From NCBI GenBank assembly GCA_914767715.1, contig OU612070.1, forward strand, positions 12,605,501-12,665,500: 60,000 nucleotides of DNA, read 5' to 3'. The notes beneath the pieces are model-generated. The model ran no database searches, was not told the origin of the DNA, and worked only from the letters and a program-made list of their open reading frames with translations. The translations under genes and the position numbers were made by a program. The stretch's first letter is position 1. Every line of letters begins with the position of its first letter. This DNA is from Membranipora membranacea. Lineage: Eukaryota > Bryozoa > Gymnolaemata > Cheilostomatida > Membraniporidae. This document shows positions 1 through 12,327 of the stretch, piece by piece.

Positions 1-137
1 AGGCCCCTTAAAACACCAAAAATTAATAATTTTTACATTTTATAGACAACGCTGTGGCAGTTTCTGTATACCTTCTTCATTCGTCTCTTTGCCTGTAGTA
101 TAGAAATGTTCACATAATTGTTTTTGCTCATTGATAG

Positions 138-349
138 ATTTGCACACAAGGATGGAGCCCCTCCTTTTTACAAGCGAATAAAAAATCTAGACCTCGAGGC
201 GATGGCTGCAGACCTCACCAAACATCTGCTGCTGCAAGGTATTACAAGTAAAAGGGTGAAAGAGAACATAAATAGCAAACGGCTATTAAAAATATGGGGG
301 AGTACAATGCCGGAGAGATACTCAGTTGATGGACAGAGTCATCCATCAT
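138..349 (+). pseudogene. MULE-like transposase C-terminal exon, broken
   Basis: The exon begins after an acceptor (gatag) at 137 and ends at a conserved donor gtaaga after 349. The translation starts FAHKDGAPPFYKRIKNL, then a basic helix-rich stretch (SKRVKENINSKRLLKIWG). It resembles the segment that follows the NDVEGWH motif in animal MULE-type transposase proteins: a helix, a basic linker, then a (Y/W)xxG..xxQL segment. The mirror copy at 55052-55235 and a third copy near 56480-56665 carry seven extra bases (gactgct) near the 3' end that are deleted here. This copy also lacks one base in the G-run, so its frame is shifted. The assignment rests on motif memory, not on a search. Confidence 0.4.
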
Positions 350-736
350 GTAAGATCGACATGAATCGACGGAAAAGCAAATATTTAAATATCGAATTGA
401 CAATTGGAAGGAATGTCTTGATTTGAAAACTTTTTTTGTTCTTATCAAATTTTTTTCTCATTTTTACTAATCTTCATATTCCTGTGCTTAGAATAAAGAA
501 GATTCTCTCAATGCCTAGCCTTTTCCCTTCGAAGCGTACTGTACATATTGTACTATGATGTATCATCATTTTCCAACCTGAAGATGAAATTATTTTGCTG
601 CTAAATATGTGCTTTTCAACTGAACTGTAATATGGAAAAAAAAAGGATATATGAACATTACGTATTATCATAAATCAAAGCAGATGAATAATTTTATCTA
701 AGCCACTTAGGCTCACTGATCACTACTTTTCTCTAG

Positions 737-3416
737 ATATCAACATCCTGCAAGCCAGGAAGCGGCTCTCGACTATGCAAGCAGTATTCTCCAGCTGGCA
801 ATTCCAGTAGAAAGAATACGAGAAATAGAGGTATAATAGGTAAATTCGCGACCTTGGTATATATATTAAATAATCAATAAATAATCAATGGAAATCCCAT
901 TTTCATTGGAAAATCTAACTGAATCCAACTTGAATTCAAGTTGTCTCCATATCACCAATGAGGAGATAATTCTAAGTTTCATGTCATGAAACTTAGAATT
1001 ATCTCCTCATTGGTAATAGGGAGACAACTTGAATTCAAGTTGGATTTCACAATGAAAATGGGATTTCCATTGATTATTTATTGATTATTTAATATATATA
1101 CCAAGGTCGCGAATTTACCTAATGCTGATGACTAGATGAAAATATGATGCAGAGAAACAACAAAAAAAAAGAAAAATGTATGTGAGTGTATTATATGCAA
1201 TTATTCGAATCATATCAATCAACAGCAAAATTATGTAGCCAAATTTCCATATTGCTAGACAAATCTTGCAATAACTCTATTTGCAGTGATTAGGTGTTTG
1301 CAAAAACTAATACGTATGAGAATAGATTATCAACTAATGACAAGGATACTCCAAGCAGTTAGCAGTGATATCTTCCGACTAAGACATTTCACAAAATAGT
1401 GAAATCTTCAGCCTCTCAGAGGATATCTTCAAGCAGTGAGCAGTGAGATCTACCGACTCTAAAGAGGATTTCTTGGAAGCAGCAGTGATGTCTCTGGCGA
1501 CTAAGAGGATTTCTAAGCAGTAGGAGCCTCCGACTAGACATTTCAACAACAACAGTTCAAACCTGTGGTGAAACACCTCGCTCTACCAAGTTTAAGCCAA
1601 AAGTACGCAGTAACAGCGAAATACCCCACTCTACAGAAAATATTTCTTATCTCAGCAGCTGCAACTTACGGCGAAATATCTCGTTCATATCTCAGTAACA
1701 AATAACACTCTACCCTACAAAGGATATTTGACCACCAGTAAAGACTTTCGGTGAAACAGAATATTCTACCAGCAGAAAGTGATAAGTTGACAATATAATA
1801 TAATATTGACAAAGAGTCAGTTTTTATTTTTAAGTGATCTCAGGGGAATTATCTTTTTATTTTCTTATTCAGATATTTTTTTAAGTTTTGGTTGTAAACT
1901 GAAACAGGGTATTATTCTGCCAGGTTTGCCTGAAATTATCCCATCACTTGGCCCAGGTCGGGACCATTTCTTCCTCGTGATTTAGTTGTGGACAGCGTTT
2001 TAACCAAGTTGTTGGCAGGCAGGAGTTGAGTTTTTAAGCTTCTCAGCACTGTCCACTTTGGAAATCTTGTTGAAGGGCTAATTACTCTATGGTGTCTCAT
2101 TTTAAATAGATAACATAATTCTTAGCCTGTGATGAGACAGTGACACCTGTAGTGTTGTAACATTGCTCGAAATTGGAAATTGTTCGATCGATGCATTGTG
2201 ACAATTATTTTCTTGAACATTTAAACGCAGCTTATAAGATTTGCTTAAGTATCTAGCATTGTTCTCCAACGAAGCTGTGTCTAGGATTATATCTCATCTC
2301 AGTTGTAATCATATTGGTTGCTCTAAATTATTTGGACCAAATTTATTTTACTTTTTGTATAGTTTACAAGGGTTCACAACTACAGTTTCAGTGTGCACTT
2401 CAGTATATAGTATAGGTATTACATTACATTACTGTTTGTATGTTTCAGAGGATGTTAGGTGCGCTTATGCTCGAACTTAAGGAAGATGTGGGTGAGCTTA
2501 AGGCAGAGAGTCCGATAGAGGAAGGACCAGTACCAAAGTTCACTAGAGTTGAGGAGCTGACGGTGTTCAGTCCGGATCACAAATCACATCAAAAATATGT
2601 GATTTTGTATACTATGTAAGTTGTAGCATTTAATAGTAGTTGTGTTGTTTTAACTTTTTAATTTGACATCCCTAGATGCTATCATATTTTAGTCTATTCC
2701 AGTGATTTATATGTTGTGTGTATAACAGCCCGAAAAATAGCCATGTCTACATCATTCTGTGGTACGCTAACATGGTGGCTCAACCCCTCAAGCAAGAAGA
2801 TAGCGATTGTAAAACCGGCCCAATCAGGATTAAAAAAGACAGAGGAAATCGAACCCGAAGTATGCGTCGACAAACTTTGCGTCTGGTACGTGATAAATGT
2901 CTCGTGTTAATGTCTTGGTACGCTATGTCGCGATTTTCATCTCTTTTGAAAAGATCCCTCAACCTCTTTCTTTGATACTACATTAGGCACGCTGGCTAGA
3001 TTCACAAGTCTCCCATTTTTTAGTTTATATTCACCAAAGCAATCATTGCTTCTGCTACCACAGGTCTTTCGATTTGCCTTCACTATGTCTAGGAGTGGGC
3101 AACATTACTGTGATTATCTAGACTTACAGACAATATTGTTTTTTTCAGACAAAATCATTCTTGTTGACTTAGTAGTGTTTCAGTGCTAATTTAATCAACT
3201 CAAAAATTATATGTAATGATCAACATTTACTAGCCTTTATATCAACAATACAGGGAAACAGTTATTATCACCCCTCTTGATGTGTTTAAATTGATATGAT
3301 GTGAAATAGTATCTATTATTATTTTGTTTCAGATACACTTGTCAGTGGATCATTTTCTAGTACTTATGGTTACAACTTGTGGAAGTACAACCACCAAATA
3401 TGACACTGGAGAATGA
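737..3416 (+). CDS. Unrecognised multi-exon gene, 3' exons
   Basis: Four candidate exons join with compatible phases: 737-830, 2449-2615, 2729-2885 and 3333-3416 (stop TGA at 3414-3416). Acceptors are ctctag, tgtttcag, tataacag and gtttcag; donors are gtataa, gtaagt and gtacgt. The exons encode about 165 residues. These are an Ala/Leu/Ile helix (AALDYASSILQLAIPVERI), an acidic stretch (LELKEDVGELKAESPIEEG), a segment with HVYIILWYANMVAQP, and a basic tail rich in Arg. I do not recognise the family. The first intron contains the 281-bp MITE and the 1.1-kb left-only insertion. The right-arm versions of exons one and two (about 54190-54270 and 53870-53970) have in-frame stops and indels. Upstream exons lie at or before the window edge. 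The phase does not join cleanly to the 138-349 exon. Confidence 0.45.
839..1119. mobile_element. 281-bp palindromic MITE with TA target duplication
   Basis: The element is almost entirely one inverted repeat. It begins GGTAAATTCGCGACCTTGG and ends with the exact complement, CCAAGGTCGCGAATTTACC; arm matching continues to the centre near 983 with only small gaps. It is flanked by TA at 837-838 and 1120-1121, as expected for Tc1/mariner-type targets. It has no coding capacity. The mirror locus in the right arm (about 54180-54190) lacks it, so it either inserted into the left arm after duplication or was lost from the right. Confidence 0.9.
1325..2425. mobile_element. Left-arm-only 1.1-kb insertion with degenerate tandem repeats
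   Basis: Arm homology stops after gcaaaaactaatacgtatga (about 1320) and resumes at tgtatgtttcagagg (about 2430). In the right arm these two points are about 50 bases apart, near 53990-54040. The inserted DNA has repeated words at roughly 60-70 base spacing between 1360 and 1750 (gcagt..ga.atctt.cgact.a.agga). It then has a GC-richer unique part around 1900-2060. I found no target duplication, long terminal repeats or coding domain, so the element type is unknown. Confidence 0.5.
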
Positions 3417-4514
3417 CAAATGGCCAACCGGTCATCCGAGGACAGAGTTTACGGTACCTATGAATAGGCGCGAACTAGCACACCAAGTGGACCCTGCGGA
3501 GGCACCGACAGTAGAAAGTGAACCAATTTCAGGACGGGAAGACAACCCACACACACCAGCAAGACAGGAAGGACAAGTTTAAGAACTGGGTGGAAAGAAA
3601 GGATAAGGAGGAAAGAACAAGAAAGTGGTGCGGTCAACAGGATGAGTTGGCGGGGAAGGCGGAGCCTATCAAACCACCAAAAAAGAGATATAACATGCGG
3701 TAAAGTAACTGATGTTTATTGTTTTGTATTGCGTAACCCATTTCAGACCAATTAACGAGTTGTGTAAAACTGTGTTACATGCTTTCTGTAGTCACATCTA
3801 TCTATTTGTATTGTCATGTTAATATAAACATTCTTTGCGAAGTATGGGTCAGGCGATTGTGCTTGACTCACAACTCTGCAAGACCCAAATACTGGGCTGT
3901 GTTTTATGCTTACAGTTGGTGTGTTGGCCGGACGCCTCTTAAGAAAATTGAGGGAGAGCTAGGTGCCAGTACTCACAGAGTTGAAGACAGAGAACAGACA
4001 GCATTTATCAGCCCTGTGCATTAATGTTTTGCTTGTTAGGGTGGTGCATTACAATTCATTAAGCATTTTCTGAAATATTAGGACCAGAATTGCCGTTGTT
4101 GGAAAGAACAGCAAAGTTTGCATGATGCTTGACAAATAGGGAAGAAGGATGTGGTATGGCCATCAGAAAAAAAAATCACTGCGAAAATCAAAAACCAATG
4201 AGAGGTGATCAGTCAGTCACTATACGTTAAAGGAAAATGTATGAAGGCTGTAATCTTAATGGCAAGGGTGAAAAATTGAGAAAATGGCATAAATAGCACC
4301 GGATGACCTGATAAAGAAAAAGGCCCAGTGCCGCATTACTGGCTAGAAAAATATAGGGTAAACAAATCGAGTCAGACCACAGAGAAGAAGGAATTGATGT
4401 GGCAGTCTGTAAAAAATCAAAGGCCTGCGCAATCAATTTATTCTAAAAATAAAACAATATCAGCAGAGTGCATTGAGATCAAGATGCAATAGTAATGCAT
4501 ATGCAATAAACTCA

Positions 4515-4720
4515 GGGATAACCCTGTTGTTGGATAAAACAAGCTATGGGAATCCGGACTGTTGAAAAAACCCTGTTATGGGGAAAGACAAGACATGGGA
4601 CAGATCAGGATGTGGGGAAAACCCTGTTGTTGGAAAAATAAGCTACGGGGAAAACCAGACGGTCGGTAAAACCTGAGGTGGGGAAAACCAGGCTGTGGGG
4701 AAATCCCTGATGTGTGTAAC
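4515..4720 (+). repeat. Minisatellite, about 20-bp unit (GGGGAAAACCnGGCTGTGG type)
   Basis: Degenerate head-to-tail units of the form ggggaaaaccaggctgtgg or ggaaaaccctgttgttgg repeat about ten times. The same family recurs at 7560-7892 and, in reverse orientation, at 56815-56945. At the first two sites it follows a shared module that includes tgcattaatgttttgcttgtt. Confidence 0.8.
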
Positions 4721-5037
4721 TGGATTTCCTCTAGACTATTTGGTCAGCCTTGGCATCTACCTCAACTAGTTTTGGAAAGTCTGCATTTGCCCGACAGCCC
4801 AATCATTACAGACCTCTGATAGGCGGAAAGAAACTCAGTGGCAGCAGTTCATGTTTTACACTGGGGTTGTGGTTTTTAAAAAGGCTTTACCACAGGCTTA
4901 TCACTTTCATTTTATGTGCCTGGTGCCATATGTCTTATTATAACCATAACCTACCCTCGCATAGAAAAGAATTGTGAGAGCTTTCATTTTAACTTCACAT
5001 TTAAACCTGTTGTTTTAGAAAATTTTGATATGTTAAA

Positions 5038-5452
5038 CTGCACTGGCTACCCAACAAGTCTCGATCAAAATTCAAGATATTTAATCATGGCTCATAAAAC
5101 CCTCTATCATACCCATCTCATCCCTTCCTACATTTCTCAATCTTTCACAATTTCTAAGCATGCTGAACCACTATAACTTAGCCAACACTCTTGTGAGCAA
5201 TTTTAAATGTAGGCTAAAACAGTGGGTGGTCGATCCGTTAATTCCACTTTACCAGATGTATGGAGCTACCTACCACCTTACCTTTGTGATCACTCTTCCA
5301 CCTACTCATTTAAGTCACAGTTAAAAACCCATCTTTTCCGTGAAGCACATACCCCATATATGTATTTTTATAGTGGATTTTTAGGTGCTGGGCAGTTGCC
5401 ACTTGTAGGTTTTAATTATCTTATCTCTCATCATTTTATATCAACTCATTAA
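5038..5452 (+). mobile_element. LINE (non-LTR retrotransposon) reverse-transcriptase tail, degenerate
   Basis: Shifting frames give the hallmark C-terminal segment of CR1/L2-type reverse transcriptases. The first is LHWLP followed by a K/R-F-KI motif near 5040-5085. Next comes an AHKTLYHTHLIPSYIS segment in another frame, and finally WSYLPPYL then FKSQLKTHLF near 5260-5340. At least two frame changes and a missing upstream polymerase core show a dead 5'-truncated copy. It lies inside the block that is absent from the right arm. Confidence 0.78.
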
Positions 5453-7559
5453 ATATTTTTATGATACCAAATCTTAATCAAATTTATTTATTTTACCAGC
5501 AACAGCCTCATTTCATAGAATATATTTCTATATTAACCTTTTATCACACGTACAACGCTTAGAAATCATTGTTTTTAAACAATTTTATTAAGCGTTTCAT
5601 AAATAAACTTCATTAATATTATTATGTGCAATGAATATATCCTTAATGTTATGAAATTCTTTACAACAAAGTGACTTCGACTGCGGCATTAGTCATCAAT
5701 AGTTTGCGTCTTAAAAGATCAACTGTTGGGGTCCCTGACCCGTATGAGTGGATTCACATGTCATGAGTTTTCTCGCCTATCCATCTACTTTATCCAGCTG
5801 GGAAAATAGTCAAGAGTGGTCATGATTGAGAATGACACAGAAGTAGATAAATGGATGAAACAGATTTTAGATCAACTTATTCATTGACACGACATTGACA
5901 TCGATTGGCCGTACACTTTATGAGGCGTTCAAGAACAGGAATAGAAATTTGCCAGCTACACAGTCAGCCCACACTTCAGCTGAGATGAGGCCTGTGCCTG
6001 CTCAACTATTGACTGTGAGCCTGTCCACAAATCAACCTAATATCAGGAAACTGATGTTTATTGATTTGTATGGTGCAACATTTTTCAGACCAGTTATTAA
6101 ATTGTGTTAAACTGTGTTAGATAATTTCGATATTTTCTGGTTTGGACATCTCCTCAATATTTATATTTTAAACATGCATAGGAGACAAAAAAATGACAAT
6201 TTGAGTTTCTGGATAATTTCGAATATCTTTTTGATACAAGTTTGCTTTAGAGAAACTTGCCTACTCTCTGGTGTATAACAGATTTTGTGATACTCGCGGT
6301 CAAGCCAACTCCATTATGCCTATCTACTTTTTCATGTACTTTAAACAGCAGCTAGCAACTTGTAGAGGAGGGTACACCCAAAAAACAGTAGAAAGACTCT
6401 CTAAATCCCAAACAATCGCTTCTTTCAATGACAGCATTCACTGGATAACTCAAACAGAAGAGCTTGAGCTGAATTTATTCATGCTGCATTTTAATTCAGT
6501 TTGATGATATGCTACCTTTAACAATTTATGTATGCCATCACCACCGCACTAACTATATAATTTAACTTGATACTTTTTTTTAACAACTTCACCAATTACC
6601 GAGCTGAAATTATTTACCCCACATTTTATTTGAGTTTATTGATATGCTACCTTTGTCAATTTATGTTTGCCATCACCACTGCAGCAGTAGTTCTATAATT
6701 TAACTTGGTCAAACTGTGAGCAATAAAGTTTGGTAGCAGAGCATTACTTTATGTTCCTAACTATGTGTATGTACCAGCCCTCAATAGCATCAAGTGTGAA
6801 GTTATGAGTGGCGTAACATCCCCTAGAGATTCTGGTTCCTTTTTGGATCTTGTTGTCTTATGCGGCTTGCATTTTTAAAGTAATTCGCACAATCCACATT
6901 AGCATGACTTGTGTTCATAAGGGGAGTCTTGCCTATTAACAAAAATAATGGTAATCTTGAAAAAATCTTGTCAGTGGATTCATAATATGCATTGAATAAT
7001 GAGCACCAGGGTTTTGTTAAGCAGACTAGATCATGAAAAAGAATCTATCAATTTTCACCCTCATCGATTGCCTGACTGCAGTTGTCGCATGTGTTAGTTG
7101 TATGCTGCATTATGGTCTGCTATGTCTAAATTGTAAATTGGAACTGTGCACAATTTTCCCAATGGTTTTCCGTTGGTTATCTGCCCTGTGCATTGATGTT
7201 TTGCTTGTTGGGGTGGTGTTTTACAATTCATTAGACATTTTCTGAAATATCAGGACCTGACTTGCTGTTGTTATAAAAAAAAAAGAGTTTGGCCGATGAT
7301 TGACAACCACAAGGAAGTAAAAAGTTTTGTGGCTGTCAGAAATAAAAGTTCGCTAAGAAAATAAAAAAACAAAATGGGGTTATCAGGAAAAATTTGGTAT
7401 ATATCCTCATAAACTCATTTAGTCATCACTCAAGGAAATACACTATAATTCTAGAATAAAAAGTGTATGAACAGTTGTTATATTGTCAAGGAGTAATGTT
7501 TGAGAAAACAGCATATATAGCACCGAATATCCTGATAAAGAACAAAGGCCTAGTGCCCC

Positions 7560-7892
7560 ATTACTCTCCGGACTGCCAGGAAAACTCTGCTCTGGGAAGA
7601 CTAAGCTATGGGAAGAACTAGGAAATATCTCCTGATGGAAAATCCTAACTGTGGGGAAATCCCTGCTGTGGAGAAAATCGGAATGGGGGTAAAACCCTGA
7701 TGTGGGAAAACCCTGCCGTGGGGAAAACTTTGATGTTGTGAAAGCCAGGCTGTGGATTAACCAGGCTGTTGGAAAATCTAGGCTTTGGGGAAAACCAGGC
7801 TTTGGAGGAATCGAAGCTATGGGGAAAACCAGGCTGTGGGGGAAACCCCGCTGGTCGAAAAAACACCTGCTATGGGGAAACCTTACAACTCC
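7560..7892 (+). repeat. Minisatellite, same 20-bp family, second tract
   Basis: About fifteen degenerate copies of the ggggaaaaccaggctgtgg unit. The periodicity keeps long frames open on both strands (a PGFPHS-like repeat on minus), but these are by-products of the repeat and not a gene. Sequence just upstream (7190-7310) duplicates 4010-4130, so the tract belongs to a duplicated module about 3.2 kb apart. Confidence 0.8.
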
Positions 7893-8311
7893 CTAAACAT
7901 CATAATATCTATGTGATGACTAGGACATCTCTATGATCTTAGCTAGTTTTTCCTGTCTTATCTCATTAGGAGTGAGCCATAATTGTAACATTTACTGCAA
8001 GGTAAGAGGAGAAAAATGCTAATGAGACGTTCCATCACGTCACATTTAAACAAATGTCCAAAGTCAAAATGTAATTGTTTGTCATTGGTCACTGCAACAA
8101 CAACCATATGGTATTACAAAGGATAGCTCAAACCAACCAAGTTATTTGACAACCTAGGTCTGTCAGCAATTAGAAATGTACTACTGTTTGCACAACCGAG
8201 AAGGATCATTCAATCTTTTTTGGAAATGATCATTAGTGACTTTTGATCCAAAAACCTCATAATGAAGATGATTGATGATAGAAATCACAAAGTCTACATG
8301 TAATCTGAAAT

Positions 8312-8354
8312 TTTATTATTATTATCATTATTATTATTATTATTATTATTATTA
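8312..8354. repeat. (ATT)n microsatellite
   Basis: About fourteen ATT units with one interruption (atc). It sits precisely where left/right arm homology resumes, at 8355 on the left and about 51365 on the right. Confidence 0.9.
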
Positions 8355-8870
8355 GGTATTATCACAATCCATATGCTGTGACTAACAACGATGATGCTTT
8401 AGCTACAAGCAGAGAGAAATATACAGGCTGGTGATTTGTAAGAGTTTCTTACTGCAATACAATCAACGAGGTCATAAAGTTTGACCCCTTCCCAGAGGAA
8501 AGGCAGGAGCTGGTAAGATGACTTTGCTAAATTCCATGTCCATTTAAACCCTGTGGTACTAAAAACAGTACTGTTTTTAAATTTAATTTTTCCAAGCCGC
8601 ATTAATAGTGGTCTACACTGGTTAAATGGTATGAATGAATGACAGTGCAGAGTTGCCTATGCCTTAAAACTTTAATCGGATGGATTTTCAACGGTATCTT
8701 GTTATCTCTCCAGCTGCTCACGGTTGGGGTTGTAACCTCCAAAAGGAAGTGAGACTGATAATGACTAAACTGATATCCATAAGAGCAAGATAATCCATGA
8801 ATATGGAGGGAAAGGGAAAACACGGAAAGGCTGCCTTTTGGAGTACAAAGTTATACTCTATAATAAAAGG
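8355..8870 (-). other. Arm-conserved segment, possible decayed coding exon
   Basis: Its reverse complement matches 50850-51370. On the right (plus strand, 50898-51149) an 83-residue frame reads through SYGYQFSHDQAHSLLEVTTP and LSFKAWATLHCHISIPS. On the left the same protein is split by frameshifts. A third partial copy of the distal part lies at 47970-48180. I recognise no family, and coding status is doubtful. Confidence 0.35.
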
Positions 8871-10139
8871 TAAGCTACATAATCTTGAATGTTATACAGC
8901 TGAAGACAATGTCATGATAGATATAATAAACCGTACTTCTGTCATATGATAAATATTTAAAGCACAATGCTTTCTTTGGTGCCCTTCGTCTGAGCCTTTT
9001 TTGGTTGGTGCTGGTTAATTCTGGCATCCAACTTATTTCTCTTTGATCAATATTAAGAAGAGTTCCATCCAGTTAATATCATAATATGGAACAGAGGAAT
9101 GGAAGCAATGCAAATATTTTGGAACAATTTTCCAAATATCTGAAGATCTGAAAAGGAGGAAACGACTTGCGACAAATGGGATGGAGAAAATCAGACACCT
9201 AGCTGAGCATAACTCTGTGATCAATACTTGTAATAGTTCTATCAAGTACTATATCCTTCTTTCGGCTCATGATAAGTTTCAGTAGATTAATTTGTGGGTT
9301 TTTTTAATTTTTTAAATATCCTTACGTCTCCGAACCCAATATTTACAGAAGGGTTAAGGACAACACATGAAACCAGGTAAAATATTACAAGGCTTTGGAA
9401 GACACGCTACAAGCTGAATTCTTCCAAATATTAGACAAGGATTCAGTTGGCATAGAAGATAGATTCGCACAGACAGGTACAAAGAATCACATCCAAAGGT
9501 GGTGGAAGCAATAATCAGTTTATGCAATGCTTTTCTTAAGTGTTTTGTCTTTAAGAATCCATTTGTCTATGAAGAATACAAATCCTAAAGAAAAAACAAA
9601 CCAACCCAAGTGCAATGAAAATGCAAGTCGCTAACCGCAGATATGGCACTAAAAGAAAACCAAGATAACTTTTGGAAAATGTAATATCACTGGAATTTTG
9701 ATTTTGAACTGTCTACGTTGACTCATAAGTTAAAGCCAAATATGAACAACCGCGACATTGGCAGGGAATGAAGGGTGGAAAAAAGGCATAGGCCTCGTGA
9801 TATCAACCGGAACACTATGATCCCATCGCTAAAGAAATAACAGCAAAGTTTGGCCAAGCGCTCGGTAAACAGGAGAAGAAATCCCACAAATCCAGGCAGC
9901 CCACAAAGAAACTAACTCGGCTGCCAGAAAATAACACAAGGCTTAGAACGAAATATGAACCACGTCGCAATATTAAACAAAAATATCAAACTCTTGAAGC
10001 CAGTGTTTGAAACAAAAAATTTATAGCCAATGGATAAGTGGATTGGTTTGAGACTTAATTTTTAGGATGATATAAATTTCAACACACTCCTGAATATCGT
10101 AACATCTGCAATAAACTCACCAAAGACGGCTCATCATCT

Positions 10140-12323
10140 TCCCTCTTTCCAACACAACAGCCAGATTATCCGCTGAGCACCAGGTCAAATCAGCCTCCTA
10201 TACACAAGAAGAAACACAGTCAGTAATAATGTGGTCGCATTCTCTGTACATTTTACTACACTAGCAAATATGTCTTAATTATGGTGAATTTGCAGTTTCC
10301 GCGTTTTCACTGTTCACTCTTGCCTGATGTTTATTGTCTGAAAGCTATCGTAGAACTGATCTTGGTGTAGCTGATTTCAATGGTGTCCATCAGATGATAA
10401 GGCTTGTGTGTGGCTAATCCCTAAGCTACTTTAGTGTTGACCACAAAATGAGCTTCTAATTACACTGTTTGTGAAGTGAGCTTTGCCCTCATGTCACTAA
10501 TAATCCACAGATAAACAATGGGATGTGATTATTCGGGTCTCATTCAAATTAATTCCACACCAGCTTTAGGCTCATGTTATGAGACGAGTAACGCTCATAA
10601 CGGATCATGTGACACATTCTGGTGCCTCATTCTTTCTCAAATTCTATTCCTGCAAGTGGTTGCGTCCATCGTTAAAAATATAGTATACAGAGATTGTATT
10701 TGCAAGCAAAGGTTAGTGATCATCAACATGTACAATGCAGACTTAAATTAGCATGTGCATGGGGATTATATACATACTTTTATGGTATATACGATAATAA
10801 CAACCTCATTCGTATCGGCGTGCCATATTTGAACGGCCAAGTTTGATCTGCTTTCCCAAGCTTGTGCGTTGAATTTGTCAATAAACCAGGAGTTCCCCCA
10901 ACTAGAAGACAGGAGAGGACAACCACTAAACCTATCAATTATTCTCCAAAAAAAATGAACAAAAGGGAAGTTTGGAAAATCGTTATTAACAGGGTATCCT
11001 GTTGTAGAAAAAAGACAGGGGTGGGCAGGGTAAACTGATACCTAACAATGAAGGGACAGAACTAGGTAAACAAGATTTGTGGGTCATATCAAATATGCAA
11101 GATTGGAAGTAGCCACAAACAAATCTTTTCAAGAAAGGTTAGATTTGCTATCAGTGCGCTATCTGGCAAGGGTGAAGCGCTTGGCCCCAATGGTCAGAAT
11201 AAAGAGAGAAATAACTTGTATCAGAAAACTTAATAATATTAATACTAGACATTCCACTAATTGAAAAAACAGAGTCCGGCGGGCAGACAAAGAAGAAGTG
11301 TTGTGACCGTCAGAAAACAAAACAGTGGAGGACCAAATACCAAAAATTTGGTTATCAGGAAACTCTCGACTTCCAGTGTTTTGTTTTTAAGATTCCATTT
11401 GGATTCCGAAGAAGCAAACCCGAAATTTTAGGTTGATATAAAATTAACACACTCCTAAATTCACATCTGCAATAAACTCACCAAAGCCAGTTCATCATCT
11501 TCCTATATTTCTTCTCTATCGCATCAGCCAGATTGTCCATTGAGCGAACATCAGGTCAAATCAGCCTCCTACACAGGAAGAAACACAATCAGTAGTTATG
11601 TGGCAGTACTCTTAGTAGTAGCAGCAATCTGATGGTGAACTGCATTTTCCAATTTTTCACTGTTCATCCTTGCCTGGTGTTTATAGTCTGAATGTTGATG
11701 TAGAACTGAACTAAATGAAGCTATTGGCTTGCTGTGGCTAATCCCTAAGCTTCATATAGCGTTCACGGTAAATAGTGAGCTCATAATTATACTGTTGGTG
11801 AAGTGCTTACCAACAAAGCTGATGAACAACTACTAAGTTTAAGTGTTCAAACGGTGCTAGATGCCTCTACCAGCATCCTGCACTGTTTGAGCGCTTAAAC
11901 TTATAAAGAAGCAGTTCTTAATTATGTCCATTCGATAATGAGGCTTGTGTGTGGCCAAGGAATTAGAGTGAGTTCTTCTAACTCATTGGTATGGCTAATC
12001 CCTAAGCTTTGACTGTAAACTGAGCTCATAATTACATTGTTTGTTAAAGTGAGCTTTTACAAGTAAATGTCACTAATAATCAACAGATAGACAATGGACC
12101 CGATTATTTGTCTCATTAAAATTTATACCAATCCAGTTATACGTTCATATGGCTCTTTAATGATTTTATTCAATATAATTTTGTCATGATGAATCATGTG
12201 ACACCATCTGGAGGATCAGTTTTTTCGCAGGCTATATTACAGCATGTGATGGCATCCATCCTTGAAATTTCACTGTGGCCGATGAGAGAAATTTACTGGT
12301 AAATTTTATTTCAAAGGAATGTC
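10140..12323. repeat. Tandem non-coding modules, two copies (left arm)
   Basis: Units of about 1.4-1.6 kb repeat the same landmarks in order: the tcaccaaag..g.tcatcatcttcc stretch (10117, 11477), cagcctcctacacaggaagaaacacaat (10190, 11560), gtgtggctaatccctaagct (10413, 11730) and acagataaacaatggg..tgattat (10508, 12080). The mirror zone of the right arm has three such units. No conserved frame runs through them. Open frames at 10518-10751 and 11079-11264 are not shared in readable form. Confidence 0.7.
11835..11902. repeat. Imperfect hairpin of 68 bp
   Basis: Arms aagtttaagtgttcaaacggtgc and gcactgtttgagcgcttaaactt pair around a short loop. The hairpin sits inside the left tandem module; I did not find it in the right-arm units. 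It could be a small MITE or a fold in a transcript. Confidence 0.6.
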
Positions 12324-12327
12324 TTAA

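Larger units (their letters stand above)
3130..8350. other. Left-arm-only block of about 5.2 kb
   Basis: Arm homology is lost after about 3130 (partner about 53690) and resumes at about 8355 (partner about 51365). The interval contains a LINE tail (5038-5452), two minisatellite tracts (4515-4720 and 7560-7892) and an internal duplication. Bases 3711-3780 resemble 6056-6125, and 4010-4130 closely resemble 7190-7310. The 3' edge coincides with an ATT microsatellite. Apart from these I see no supported gene; open frames at 3379-3703 are rich in charged residues and Pro but have no recognisable domain. Confidence 0.55.

Noticed and set aside
118-426. 102-residue frame read as one protein
   Set aside because: The first part is not ATG-initiated and crosses an acceptor at 137; the last part is beyond the conserved donor at 350 and is intronic.
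7645-7866. Pro/Phe-rich repeat protein on the minus strand (PGFPHS-like units)
   Set aside because: It is the translation of the 20-bp minisatellite; both strands stay open because of the periodicity, and there is no start or splice context.
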